This document shows, piece by piece, positions 46,632 through 58,010 of a stretch of 64,000 nucleotides of DNA. Position 1 is the first letter of the stretch. Every line of letters starts with the position of its first letter. The stretch comes from Hyphodiscus hymeniophilus (taxonomy: Eukaryota; Ascomycota; Leotiomycetes; Helotiales; Hyphodiscaceae), in NCBI GenBank assembly GCA_016508695.1, contig VNKQ01000020.1, positions 372,001 to 436,000 on the forward strand, read 5' to 3'. The notes under the pieces were generated by a model. The model worked only from the letters and a program-made list of their open reading frames with translations, ran no database searches and was not told the DNA's origin. A program made the translations under genes and the position numbers.

Positions 46632-48044
46632 CCTAACGTCCCGGTAATGTCTTTATATCTTTGCGGTCTTAGCGGGCGTTTCGGGATCAGGATGCCCATA
46701 TGGCTTGAGCCAGAGGCTTCCTTCAAATGGCTTGGGATGGATCAAAGGGGTACTTTACCGAACGATGATATCCCTGGCGCGGCGTTTACATGGAGAAGCA
46801 GTGCACAGCATAGAATAGCGGGCTAGCCACAATATCGCCTGGCCTTGCCAGTCTGAGAGTTTCCCAGCTAGAAGAAAGGGGCTTGGATATGACCTCTTCC
46901 AACCAACATCGCTACAGAAAATGCAAAACACAAAACATTAATCTCAAGCTCAATCTCAGTATTTCTCTCGTGAAACCAGAGGCTTGGATATCCCTTCTCA
47001 CCTCTTCTCTCCTCTCCTCTAAACGGGTTTATTATAGTGAGACGCTGAATCAAATACACCTCTCTCTCTCTCTCTCGTGTGAAACACATCATATCACATC
47101 ATATCATATCATCTGCTTCAATACTTAATCTTGCAGTAACGCGAACGCGAATTAGGCATCTCGCATAAACGGGCAAGACAGATATAGATGCAGAACGCAA
47201 CCTCGTCTTTTCATCCCTTGTTTCCCGATCGAAAATGCTCATTCATCATTCATCCCAGCAAGGTGGAGGGAAGGAAAGCCCTTCCCTTCCATCTCGAATC
47301 TCGATCTTGTCTTAACCGAGGAATTCACGGGGGGTGGCTGAGTCTTCGCGACGCCACTTCAAAAGCAGGGGGCTCAGCTCATCCAGCGTATGAATCAACA
47401 ACCGTTGAACTGCAGCCTGCGGAACAATTGATAGATAGTGCCCACTGCCCAGGTATGTATTCCGTGGTTCGTGGCGAATAGATAACCGGATTGGCATATT
47501 TGGAGGCGATCGCAAAGCGAAATGCCAATCGATGGGGATATATGGTGACATGGGGCGCAATTCGGGAATTCCATGACAGGGGAAGCTTGGGACAGAGCCG
47601 AGGATGGAGGGCCATGGCATGTCTGGATCCTTGACTACAGACAGGGGAGATTCGCTTGGAAATTATGTGCTGGCGGTCTTCTTGGGGGAGAAAGCCAGAG
47701 CTCCCGGTCGAGATGACCGTCCCTGGATAAAGAGGTTTGGTTCGCGAATGGATTTGTACTGGTGGTATATAGAAATAATCTTAATTCTGAATTCTACTCA
47801 CCTACTGAGTCCTTCTCTTGTACATTCACTCCGCTAGGCGGTGACTGTACTCACTGCTCTTGTCAATGCGAGCAGAACATGCAAGTAGATACAAGAAAAG
47901 CTGCACGGAGTACGAGTATCGAATCCAAGCGCGCCACCTCGAAATTACCACCCACCCCATCCACCGCGCCCAAGCTCCAGTCATTTCTCAAAACTCCCCT
48001 CGCGCCATTGACCAACTCGCAAGCTTCTAGGTTTGGGATGTTGA
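46632..48044. other. Intergenic, nothing seen
   Basis: 1.4 kb between kinase and SSK1. Contains short CT and CATAT runs (about 47060-47115). The last few hundred bases probably form the SSK1 leader. No supported gene. Confidence 0.55.
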
Positions 48045-50450
48045 ATGGCGATGGGGACTCTCAGGACAAGAATCCGTAACAAGTTCACCCGTCGACCTTC
48101 CGCTGCTTCTTCAGTCTCTTCAGACGTCCCCGCGGACCATTCCGATGCGCGCAACAGGAACACAAGCCGGTCCTTGAAGTCGAAAGCTGGGCCGAGACCA
48201 AGCACAGCTGGGACATTTATTGCTGCTGCTGAGAACAGCAAGGAGAAGGAGGTGGACGTTGACGAACTCATCCAGCTTCCCAAGATTACGGCAGCGAACG
48301 GCGTAGACCCGTTGGACCTAAACGGGGGATCGGCAACCAAAAACCACGGACTCCAAGTCCACCTTGATGAACAACACCACAAGCACGATTCTACCTCCAC
48401 CGCCGACTTCCCCACGCCGAATACTGAGATCTCGCCCGTGCAAGAAGAACACGAGGGGGGACAAGAGGGAGCTTTACTCACGACCTCGGGTGTTCATTTT
48501 ACGACTCCGGTCTTCGACTCCCCATCTGAAGCTACACCTAATCAGCGACCTGCGGGCTTGAGCAGACAACAGAGCTTGCTACCACATGCGCAGCAGACTT
48601 TGATTCAGACGCTGCTAGAAACCGACCTGCCCCCTCACTCGCGCGATCCGGTTGATTATTTCGAGAGCCACGGTCCTGCCAGGATATCCGCGAACATGGT
48701 GTCGAGGAAGATATGGGTGAAGCGGCCGGGAGCTTCTGCGACGCTGGTCACGATACATGAGGATGATCTGGTGGACGATGTCCGAGATATGATACTGAAG
48801 AAATATGCGAATAGCTTGGGGAGGAGCTTTGACGCGCCGGACGTCACCTTGCGGATTGTCCCAAGAGATGCGCAGGAGAGGACATTGGGGCCCGAGGAAC
48901 CGATGACCAGGACTCTGGATGCGTATTTCCCAGGGGGGCAGACGGTTGCGGAGGCTTTGGTTATTGATGTCCCCCTGAGGCGGACACCGAAGCCGAGTCC
49001 CAGACCCCATGCTTCGTATTATGAGGAAGATAGACGTCCTGCGGAGGCTGGGACCGATTACTTTCCTCCCATGCCTCTGCCGGCAACCATGCCTTCTCCA
49101 CATCTATCTACAGCAATACCGATAATCAATGGACAACACGCACCGCTCTCGCATTCGATGTCCGTTCTTACAACCGGCCATGTCCCTAATCTCCCCTCCC
49201 CAGGCAGCGTACGACGTCGACACCACGAGCGAGATCCTACCCGGCCCTTGATAAGAAGACAACACACATCTGCCTCGTCTCCCGTACTAATGACTGGATC
49301 AATGCATCAGGTTGGAGGTGCTCCACACAATGGTAGCTATTCCAACCTGACTCTACGTAATTCCATCCCCCGCTCACCAGGTCCAGAGAAGTCCATTCCC
49401 GCAGGGCCGCCACCAGCGGCTCCTCCTCTGCCTACGCCTCCGCCCGCACAATCGCAAGTCGAGCTCGCAAGCCAGATCCAGAGAGTTGCCACGCCGCCTC
49501 CGAGAGTCAGCAGTCCGCGCCCAACGAACAAACCTAGGAGGACGAAGAAAAGCTCAAGCAATGATAACCATCCCAGTCTACCAGCAGGCATGTTGAACGG
49601 AGCAGTCCCACCCATCAACGTCCTGATCGTCGAGGACAACATCATCAACCTCAAGCTTCTCGAGGCATTCATGAAGCGTCTAAAAGTCCGTTGGCAGACC
49701 GCCATGAACGGGCGAGAAGCAGTTACGAAATGGCGCGCCGGAGGATTCCATTTGGTGTTGATGGATATTCAACTCCCGATCATGAGCGGCCTGGAAGCAA
49801 CGAAAGAGATCAGACGTCTGGAGAGGCTGAATAGCATTGGGGTGTTTTCCAGCAGTGCTAGTTCGAGCGCGCCAAGTGTGGAGGAGGAGAGTGGGGAGGT
49901 AGATGGTGTGGATAAGTTGCCTTCTACAGTGCTGTTCAGGAGCCCGGTTATTATTGTTGCTCTGACGGCGAGTTCGCTGCAGAGTGATAGACATGAGGCA
50001 TTGGCGGCGGGGTGCAACGATTTCTTGACTAAGGTATGTCTCTCGCCTCCCACGACTACATCCTCTCGATCTCTCTAACAACATCATATTTCTGTGTCCG
50101 AAGCAAACAAGCTAACCATCTCCCAGCCCGTCAATTTCGTCTGGCTCGAGCGCAAAGTGATGGAATGGGGCTGCATGCAAGCGCTGATCGACTTTGACGG
50201 CTGGCGCAAATGGAAGGATTTCTCCTCCAACAACTCCCAATCGACCATCAGCTCCTCCAACCCGTCGAACACCAATACAAACTCATCGAACAACGCGGAT
50301 GATCTACCCACGAAAGAGAGGAAATTGCTGTTCGCCAATAGCAAGAAGAAAAAGGCCAATCGCACAAGTTTCGGCTCTTCAGGTGGGACTTCGACGGCTA
50401 GGCCGGGAACCGTCAGGGAGGATGAGAAGGAGGATGGCGTTGCTGTCTAA
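48045..50450 (+). CDS. ssk1: Response regulator SSK1 (HOG pathway)
   Basis: Two exons (48045-50033, 50127-50450) give 770 residues. The N-terminus MGTLRTRIRNKFTRRPSAASS matches the start of fungal SSK1 proteins, so the second ATG (48051) may be the true start. A long Ser/Pro-rich region precedes the C-terminal receiver domain: INVLIVEDN near 524-533, phospho-acceptor Asp in LVLMDIQLP (about 574), VALTASS, and DFLTK followed by PVNFVWLERKV after the intron. A 35-residue Ser/Glu-rich insert inside the receiver is typical of SSK1. It is the phosphorelay output acting on the SSK2-type MAP3K of osmotic and oxidative stress signalling. Confidence 0.95.
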
Positions 50451-51620
50451 GAGGACTTGCAACAGGAGCCGGTGTCAGGGATGAAGACGAATGTGGGGAG
50501 GCTTCTTGGTCGAGGAGGAGTGGTGGATCTTCCAATATAACTTGCTCTAAATTCTCCTTTGTCTTTGAATCCGGCGGCCTTCATGGTCGGGAAAGAACCA
50601 AGCATATCTGCGCCCCTTCAAAAGGCGCCGGCGTTATGAGCGTGTACCATTGCCTTTGCTTCAAGACCGAGATTCTCCGAATGCCTATATGCCGGCGTTG
50701 ATACACACTTTGAAATACATACATACCTTTCTCGAGAAGGATAATCAGGTGTTGGGGTGGTGGTGGAGTTGACGAGGGTGCTGGGAGATGCGGGAGATGT
50801 GGGGGATTGGGGGATTGGGCGGTGGTAGGAAGTGTATATGTATATCTAGAAGATCAACCCAACGGAAAATCGAACGAGATGCTCGATGAAGATCGCTCGC
50901 TAGTTCTTGACCCAGCTTTTGCCCATCTACTGCCCGTCTTTCCGAAGCGACTTCAGCTGCATGCTGCTAGAAGTGACGAACGAATCTGAGGCAGGGAAGA
51001 GAGGAAGACATGTCATAGTCTATCCATGAAGAGCTTTCCTCGCAATTCGGGCTCCCGACCTGCTGCTGATCAACCATCTTCCACAACGCAACCGAAGTCT
51101 GACGGTGCAGCTTGCCATTCGACAAAGTACTTGTGGCCACTCACTACTCGATGAGATGACGACAATGCTGCCATGACCAAGAACAGACGATAGCGGCATC
51201 TTGCTTCAATTTTGGAATACTATTACTTCCCCTGGATATCGAGGACTTACCATAAGATGACCAAGGCAGAGGGGGAAGTGCTGGCCTCCGGTAATCGTAT
51301 GCAAAATAAATCACTGGCACGAACCCCACAATCCAAAATCTTGATATAATATCAAAGTCAAAGTCACCAAATGGCTTCGGTTTGAGACCATTGAGATGAA
51401 AACTCAGTCCAAATCTTAGGATCTCCAATTTGAAAACCCCTGAAGGAGTCTGGGTTTTTATAAATTATTTTGAACTTGAGGACCAAAATACTGATATTTG
51501 GACGCGGGCTGCCGAGAACTGAAAAGGGAGAATGCGTTAAGGTTTCGGAGGTGCAGAATGGTGAGGTGACTATAGCGAAGCGTTTAAAGCATGGAATCCT
51601 CATTGACGTATTTCTCGTGT

Positions 51621-51692
51621 CGAGGTATTTTTCACTGGCGAGGTATTTTTCGCTGTCGAGGTGTTAGTCGCTGTCGAGGTTTTAGTCGCTAT
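51621..51692. repeat. 18-bp tandem repeat, four copies
   Basis: Four exact-length 18-bp units begin with CGAGG (51621, 51639, 51657, 51675) and end in CTGG/CTGT/CTAT. They differ at a few positions. The length is a multiple of three, but the frame is not part of a supported gene. Confidence 0.85.
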
Positions 51693-53936
51693 CGGGAGGT
51701 TCTTGGCTGTCGAACGTTCTCCCGCGAGTCACCATGCCGAATGGTAGTGCAACGACATAGTTGCCTCCAAGAGAGCGAACCGAACCTGCTCCGGTGCCTT
51801 TGGCTGCTGAGCAGAGGTCACCAGCATGACGTTGTCCAGAGTCGTGGCCGCAGCGGCAACCTGGCCTGGAACTCCTCCTCTGAGTCCTGCCTTCTTAAGT
51901 CCTCGTTGAAAGAGACCGTCGGCTTTTCCCACCATGCCTGTCGTTTTCTTGGCTCTAGACAGCGAGGTGACTCAAAGGATGTTCCTATCAGCCGCGAACC
52001 TCTGGGTTGCAGCACCAAACCTTGTTGCTGGGAGTACGCCGATGGACGAACTCGATTCTATAACATTAACTCAAAACATTCAGCAAGCAATAAGTATACA
52101 CAATGAAACAGATTGAACCAAGTAGCTACTAGCCAGGCATCATTAGCCAACAAGACTTGACATTATCGAATCTGGTGAATGCTTCGCCGAGGATGACTAA
52201 ATCATTCCTCCTTGGCAGCATCGATGCTCTTGTTGACGACGTGCTATTTTGCTCTTTGAGTTATCATGTTTGAGGAAAATAAGACGAGCTGAATTCGAGG
52301 ATTATATAGTTGCCTTTAGCGGCAGCCGCTGCTGTTCACTTGTGACAAGAGCCGACCAGCTTCTCTGTGGCTGATGTAGACTTTCCCTTGCCTGAAGGTT
52401 GAGCTCTCAGGGGTAGATAGATGGATTGGGCGAGTTTAAAGATTGAGAAAACAAGTAAATGATTGTGCGACTGCGAGGAGGAACCGAAAAGCTGGTCGAT
52501 GCAGTATCTACCACATCAGTGTTACAATAATGAGTAGATACAAGAATGATATCAGCCACTATAAATATTCGTGTCACCGTCTTGAAAGAATCTGTGCCTA
52601 TCAAAACAAATGAAAAAAAAATCGTCGTGAGAAACGACCCCAGTCCAGAGCCATATCTTGCCTCTCCTTTCACACTGGAAACATCCACACCACTCGTACT
52701 CGGCATGGCGGAAAAAGAAGTTCGAAATTACCTCTGTAGGTGACTGCCGGACTTATCTTCCGTAGATAGGTCTCGTTATCAAACACCTCTTCCGAGGCCA
52801 GCGAAGATAAGCCGATCATACTCTCTGAGCAGAGGATCCGAGAATTACCCATCTCAAAAAATCAAATTCCATCACCATCAGAAATCCTGTACCATACGGT
52901 TGTTGCTAACGTCGTGGCGAAGCAACTCGCATCTGTAATGAGCTGAGTAGTTATAACAAGGTCCAGAGTGCCTGGGTCATTCACAGGTCTCAAGTCGACG
53001 ACAACATCCATCCTGTTGAGGGAAGTACCTGCAGAGTTGGAAGTCCTTCAGGGGCGCCCGTTCAATCTCACAAGCTCTTTTCCTCCAGCGCTCCGTGTAG
53101 TTCGGGTCGACCTTGAGCTCTCGAGATCACGTCCCACACCGCTTCTTCTGCTACCTTTGCTCCCAGGCCCACTCTTCCTAATCCTCCCCCTCTGAGTCAC
53201 TCTGCTCCCACTACTAGTACCACTCCCTCCGCCTCTTCGGGACGTAGGTATGCTTGACATCGAGGCGACTAATGTGGCGTCAGCCTTCAGACTCTCCAAG
53301 TCCGACAAAGATAATTGGGAAGAGATATCTGGATAGAGATCGGAATCAAGCAGGAAGGCAGCAAAACGGTGCAAGTACCGGAGAGGGCGACAGACGAGAT
53401 GAACACCGATATCGTCGAATGTGTTGATGAGGTGGATACGTGCGAGGAAGGACATTGGGTAAATTACACAGCGGACGCCGATGTGATCGAGGGTATCGAT
53501 GATAGCCATTCCTAATTCATAGACGATGGAGAGAGATCGAACTTGATATCGAGATACCGATGCTGGACATGCCGTGGAGTGAAGCCCTCTGCTCCTCTGT
53601 TGCACTTGCATTTATATCTTTCCGTCCTCCTTTTGAGGCATGCCATATATCACCTCAGCATGTGAAATACCCAGACACTCGTCTGCTGCCGCCATGATAG
53701 CCAACGTGTCCCTCTCCCAAGCTGCTCATGGTCGTCGTTAGGTACCGTGTGATCACTGAATCAATCAGTCGGCTACCCACGCATGGAGAGTACGTGTTGC
53801 GTCTGCGAACCCATCCTCATATCAGAGGAACCACGTCGCCGCTTCCATCGTGTCGACCCTATCACCCCATTCCACTCCTCTCCCTTGGGCTCAACCCCGT
53901 GTGACGTGGCTCAGGGCCAGGGGGGATGAAGCCACT

Positions 53937-53975
53937 TTACTCCTTACTCCTTACTCCTTACTCCTTACTGCTTAC
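53937..53975. repeat. (TTACTCC)n minisatellite
   Basis: Five units of the heptamer TTACTCC/TTACTGC in a row. Confidence 0.85.
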
Positions 53976-54036
53976 TCAGTACTTCTTTTATCTCCCAATC
54001 GGGGCCCGACTCCCTACTGTTCCCAAAACAATACCC

Positions 54037-54069
54037 CTGATTCGACCCTGATTCGACCCTGATTCGACC
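54037..54069. repeat. 11-bp minisatellite
   Basis: Three units of CCTGATTCGAC in a row, upstream of the gene at 54530. Confidence 0.85.
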
Positions 54070-54529
54070 CCTCTCAGGCAAAAAGCAAACCGACGCTCCC
54101 TCGCTCTCCCCAATCTGGACTCTGTGTGGCTTTTGGCGGTCACTTATCCTTCGTCGGCCCTTCCCGTCCGCTCCGGCTCTACTGTACCGGCGGCCAAAAG
54201 AAGACTTACAGTACGCCACATATTCCTTGCACGTACATAGACACATACATACTTGACAACACCACGTCTCCTATCCACAAAACACACAAACTCGTTTCCC
54301 GATTGACAATCGAGCGCATGAAGCAACAGTGACAGCAACTACGCGCGCGAGGACGCCCAATCCTCAGAACGCCCCGAAAATCCACCTCCTCGCCCGACTG
54401 GCCAGAGAGCCATTCCGCCGCGGTTCCCGCATCGCGTACCTAATAAGCGTCATAACTTCACCGCATCGTTGAGATTCAGCTCCCACTCCCGCTCACGACG
54501 GATCAACTGGCTTAAGAGCATAAATCGCC

Positions 54530-56233
54530 ATGTCGAGACGCGATTCCGACTCCTTCTTGCCCTCTGGCGCAATGCCTTCACCTCCGCTCTTCATGCCGCC
54601 TTCCTCCAGCATCTCACCTACTATGATTCCTCGATCAATGCCAACGAACATGGACTCTTACATCTCACCGCTTACCACCTCCATCCACTCTCCTCGGAAT
54701 TCGAGCCGTAGCCCTGCTAGAAAGCCAAAACCATACATACTACAGCATTCCTGCAACTCCCCATCTCAGAAACAACCCATCTCGCCCCCGAAGACTCGCA
54801 GCGCGAGCGCAGAACTCCACCCCGAGAGATTGATTGATGACTGGCGGAACTATACGGCGAAGTTACGAGATCAGTTTGCAGGCGAGCGAGCACATATGGA
54901 GGCGGACAGAAAGCGAGCCGAGGAATTGATGGTAGACGAACGCTCCTTATGGGACGAAGAACGCAACGACATGCAGGCCAAGATCTCACAGCTTGAACAA
55001 AGGCTCTCACAACTCGAACAATCACTAGAGAATCGGGGCCGACTAGGTGGTAGTGTCAGGGGATCGAGAGACACGAGCATGAACCGTATTCAGCCAGGCA
55101 TAACGCAGAGACAAAGCATTCAGCAACATGCCCTGAGCTTTACGAGTCCGGGGTCAAATGCGGTGAGCGTCACAAACAGCGTTGATGGAATCCCCTCGAG
55201 AGGTGTCATACCACAGGAGTCAGGGAGATGGCCAGATGGAAGCCCGTTCTATGCTCCTGCCGCACGGAATCCATCACGTACTTTCTCATCAAGTTCATTG
55301 CCTTTAGATACATTAAGAGTTGACGATATCACTGCTCCGAGAGAGAGTGCCATACGTGTTACCAGCAAGGAACTCACACCTTCCGATTTTGGTCCACAGT
55401 CACCCTCAACTCATCCGCCACATAGGGAGAGCTCACTGGACACTATTCCCGAGACGGAGCCAGAGAAGGCTATCACCCATGATAGTATTGATATATCTCT
55501 CATCCAGCCCGAGTTGGAAGGCGTTTCTATCAAAGCCTCTGCCGTTTCGCCCAGGTTTGTTGCCAAAGTTATGTCACCAGATTTTTCGCCTGTGAAACTC
55601 TCACCCAATATTAAACCGCCGACCCGTGACATTGACGCCGCCCCATTATCACGAAATGGGAGTTTGCGAAGCCGTGATAGCAAGGAGAATAGCAGAGGCA
55701 AGCTGGACACCAGCACAGTCATGACACACCCGGTTGATCGGCGCCTAACCATGCACGCTGGACACACTCCCAACCACTCGATCTCAAAATTTGACTTCAT
55801 TGAAAGTGGCGCTGCGACTCCTACGCAACAGACATCTGACTCCCATTCCCACCCCACTCATACAGACACCCAGATTGAGCATATCCATCAGCCTTCAATT
55901 GCTCATTTTGATGGAGCTCGGGAAGGAAGTGGCTACGGCGACATGGAAGACGAGGATAGGGAGTTGACAGGACAGTTGGGTTTAACGAATGTGAAGCACA
56001 AGGATGATGCATTTTTGGCGCAGTTACATGAGAGGCTGGAGGAGGCAAAGAAGAGTGAGGGTGTCAGTCCAAGTGAGTCGATGTCAAACCGGAGTGAGGA
56101 AGTTGGGTTGAGGAATAATACGGTGAGAGCGAGAATGGATGATGCGGAAAACGAGGACAAGGAAGTGGATGAGATGCCTCGTCTGAAGTTGAAGGCCAGT
56201 ACAAACTTCGGACGCCCGCTTGGCAGTATGTGA
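54530..56233 (+). CDS. Ser/Pro-rich protein with a short coiled coil, unknown function
   Basis: One exon, 567 residues from a clear ATG (GCCATGTCG). Residues 1-95 are Ser/Pro-rich. Residues about 100-165 form a charged helix and coiled coil (LIDDWRNYTAKLRDQF, then a run of QLEQRLSQLEQSLE). The middle is disordered and Ser/Pro/Thr-rich with many SP/TP sites. A second charged helix (LAQLHERLEEAKK) comes near 495-510, and the end is PRLKLKASTNFGRPLGSM. The conserved-looking end helix and tail suggest a real, well-kept protein, probably a scaffold. The last codons contain a GTATGT donor-like site, so a further small exon downstream is possible. I do not recognise the family. Confidence 0.72.
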   Translation: MSRRDSDSFLPSGAMPSPPLFMPPSSSISPTMIPRSMPTNMDSYISPLTTSIHSPRNSSRSPARKPKPYILQHSCNSPSQKQPISPPKTRSASAELHPERLIDDWRNYTAKLRDQFAGERAHMEADRKRAEELMVDERSLWDEERNDMQAKISQLEQRLSQLEQSLENRGRLGGSVRGSRDTSMNRIQPGITQRQSIQQHALSFTSPGSNAVSVTNSVDGIPSRGVIPQESGRWPDGSPFYAPAARNPSRTFSSSSLPLDTLRVDDITAPRESAIRVTSKELTPSDFGPQSPSTHPPHRESSLDTIPETEPEKAITHDSIDISLIQPELEGVSIKASAVSPRFVAKVMSPDFSPVKLSPNIKPPTRDIDAAPLSRNGSLRSRDSKENSRGKLDTSTVMTHPVDRRLTMHAGHTPNHSISKFDFIESGAATPTQQTSDSHSHPTHTDTQIEHIHQPSIAHFDGAREGSGYGDMEDEDRELTGQLGLTNVKHKDDAFLAQLHERLEEAKKSEGVSPSESMSNRSEEVGLRNNTVRARMDDAENEDKEVDEMPRLKLKASTNFGRPLGSM

Positions 56234-57258
56234 TGGTATCAACTCACTGGACTCAACCTGGAGGATGGCCTTGGCAATTGCAATCAATTTCTCGACTTGT
56301 CTCCACTCTTATTCCTCGAAGGACCTTCATCTCATCTCTTCTCTATCTGGTCCAAGCCTGGGTCTCTAGAAGGGTGGCTTTTCTTTCTTCATTGTCTGTT
56401 GGATTACACGGCGACTAAAATTCCTTTCATTCTGATCAGCAAGCGTATGCAGCATTGGGAGCCAAATTGGGAAGCAACAAAAAGAATTGGGGTTTCGACG
56501 GAGCATTGGCTTGGGTATTGAGGTTTGGAGTGTCAAAATAGACTAGTGCTGGATTTTGTTGTTGGTATACCCGCTCTTTACACAGCTCATGAGCATGTTT
56601 CTTTTGTGGCGAGAAGGATGAAGGAGAGATGCTGGCTGGTCAGCTACGATCTGTCGATTATAGAAATCACTGGCCGGAAGGCTCTACGTTCTGTTCAGTT
56701 TCGGCGGAAAAGCGAGATGGATAAAGAGAATAACGAGAAAAGTCCTTCAAACCTAGGTCGTTATGACTACAAGATACCCTTCTACACTGCTTCCTGGTTC
56801 ATCTGTTATGTAAATCGTCCCATAACCGAAACTGTCCGAGCACGTCTGGCGGTGGGTTCATCGATCATCTTCTTGAACATCGGGCCTGACTTGCCCCATT
56901 GTGTGCTAATGGCCGGCGTGGTTTGTAATGTTGGAAAGAGAGAGTGCAGTTTCGAAGCCGTGCTGGATTTAACACTGGGCGGGCGGGGGGATGAGCCTCG
57001 AATAATGAATAAGATCGCGTCCAGTGGCTACAGTGATTTGTTGTAATTGTGAAGTGGAATCTTGGTCTTTTCCGTACACTTAATTAAATATGCTTCATTT
57101 TCCTGGGCACTTCTTGCACGTTCTGGTACTATCATACACTATCATCCTATTATCCATTATCACCTTTCGAACCTCCTCTCAAACCTCCTCTCAAACCTCC
57201 CTTTCGAATGATTCCGGCCCCATGACACGAATTCCTATCCTCCACCACAGCCGAGGAG
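56234..57258. other. Intergenic, nothing seen
   Basis: 1 kb. A 173-codon plus-strand frame (56525-57046) starts only at TTG and shows no domain. A small CCTCCTCTCAAA triplet repeat sits at about 57172-57200 near the 3' end of mzm1. Confidence 0.5.
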
Positions 57259-57744
57259 TCATTGATCCGCACACGTCTTCCCATCAAGGACAACCTTCTG
57301 CCCGTTAGGCATTTTGACCGTATCATTATCGCCTCGCTCTGTATGTTCATGTATCCGTAGTTCTACACCCCGGATCAGCAAAGCAGTATCCAGGCTAGTC
57401 GAGAGCAGGGTGGAGCATACTGTACCGATCCTCCTCGCCATCGAGTTTCTTCCCCTGAACAACGTTCTGCCTCAGAATGATAGCGACCTGCTCCGCGTGC
57501 TTGACGGCTGCCGCAGCGGCGGGGTCGTTGGGCGGTAGAGAGGCGAGCTTGCGGAAATTCGTGCGGGCTTCTGCACGCGCTGCGTGTAGGAGTGGTGCAT
57601 CACCTGGTCGGTACTTTCAGCCACGAGTAGATATTCGGGAATTGAAACTTCGTTCGCGGGTCAAGAGACACAACGAGGAAGCGACGAACCTTGAAATGCA
57701 ATCTTCGTTGAACGCAGAAGGTGCCGGTAAGCAGCCAACGCCAT
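57259..57744 (-). CDS. mzm1: Complex III assembly factor MZM1 (LYR-type)
   Basis: Three small exons on the minus strand (57690-57744, 57421-57603, 57259-57362) give 113 residues in frame. The protein begins MALAAYRHLLRSTKIAFQG, an LYR-type N-terminus of the LYRM7/MZM1 family, in which the usual Leu-Tyr-Arg is AYR. The body follows the family pattern: DAPLLHAARAEARTNFRK, KHAEQVAIILRQNVVQGKK and, across intron 2, YKLRIHEHTERGDNDTVKM. It should be a mitochondrial matrix chaperone that holds the Rieske iron-sulfur protein before its insertion into complex III. Divergent from the coiled-coil gene at 58011 (266 bp between start codons). Confidence 0.9.
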
Positions 57745-58010
57745 GGTTCCTTCCCTTTTGAACTGTTTACTCGATCTGTTGTTTCAAAGCCCGTCAGTCA
57801 ATCTCCTACATAGTTTGAGTACACAGCATCGCAGTCGCTCAACATTAATGAAAAAATTGGACCGCACTTGGCGTGCGAGCTCCGATCCATTCACTAAACG
57901 GAAAAGAGAGACTCGAACGGCACCGATACATAGTCGCCCAAAGCGTGCGAGAAATTCAGAAGATTTCCAACCTCTTGACGTCGGCCAGTGTTCTGGCGAC
58001 ACTTGCCACT

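Larger units (their letters stand above)
50451..54529. other. Gene-poor intergenic, about 4.1 kb
   Basis: It holds three short tandem repeats (51621, 53937, 54037) and no gene I can defend. The longest frame is a minus-strand stretch of 187 codons (53048-53611), Ser/Arg/Gly-rich at its end and without recognisable domain. The last part, C/T-rich from about 53850, looks like a promoter and leader of the gene at 54530. Confidence 0.5.

Noticed and set aside
53048..53611. 187-codon minus-strand frame with a Ser/Arg/Gly-rich end and an internal IDTLDHIGV/INTFDDIGV echo
   Set aside because: No homologous family, no neighbouring exons; could be real but the support is too weak.
56525..57046. 173-codon plus-strand frame after the Ser/Pro-rich gene
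   Set aside because: It starts only with TTG and shows no domain; probably 3' flanking sequence.
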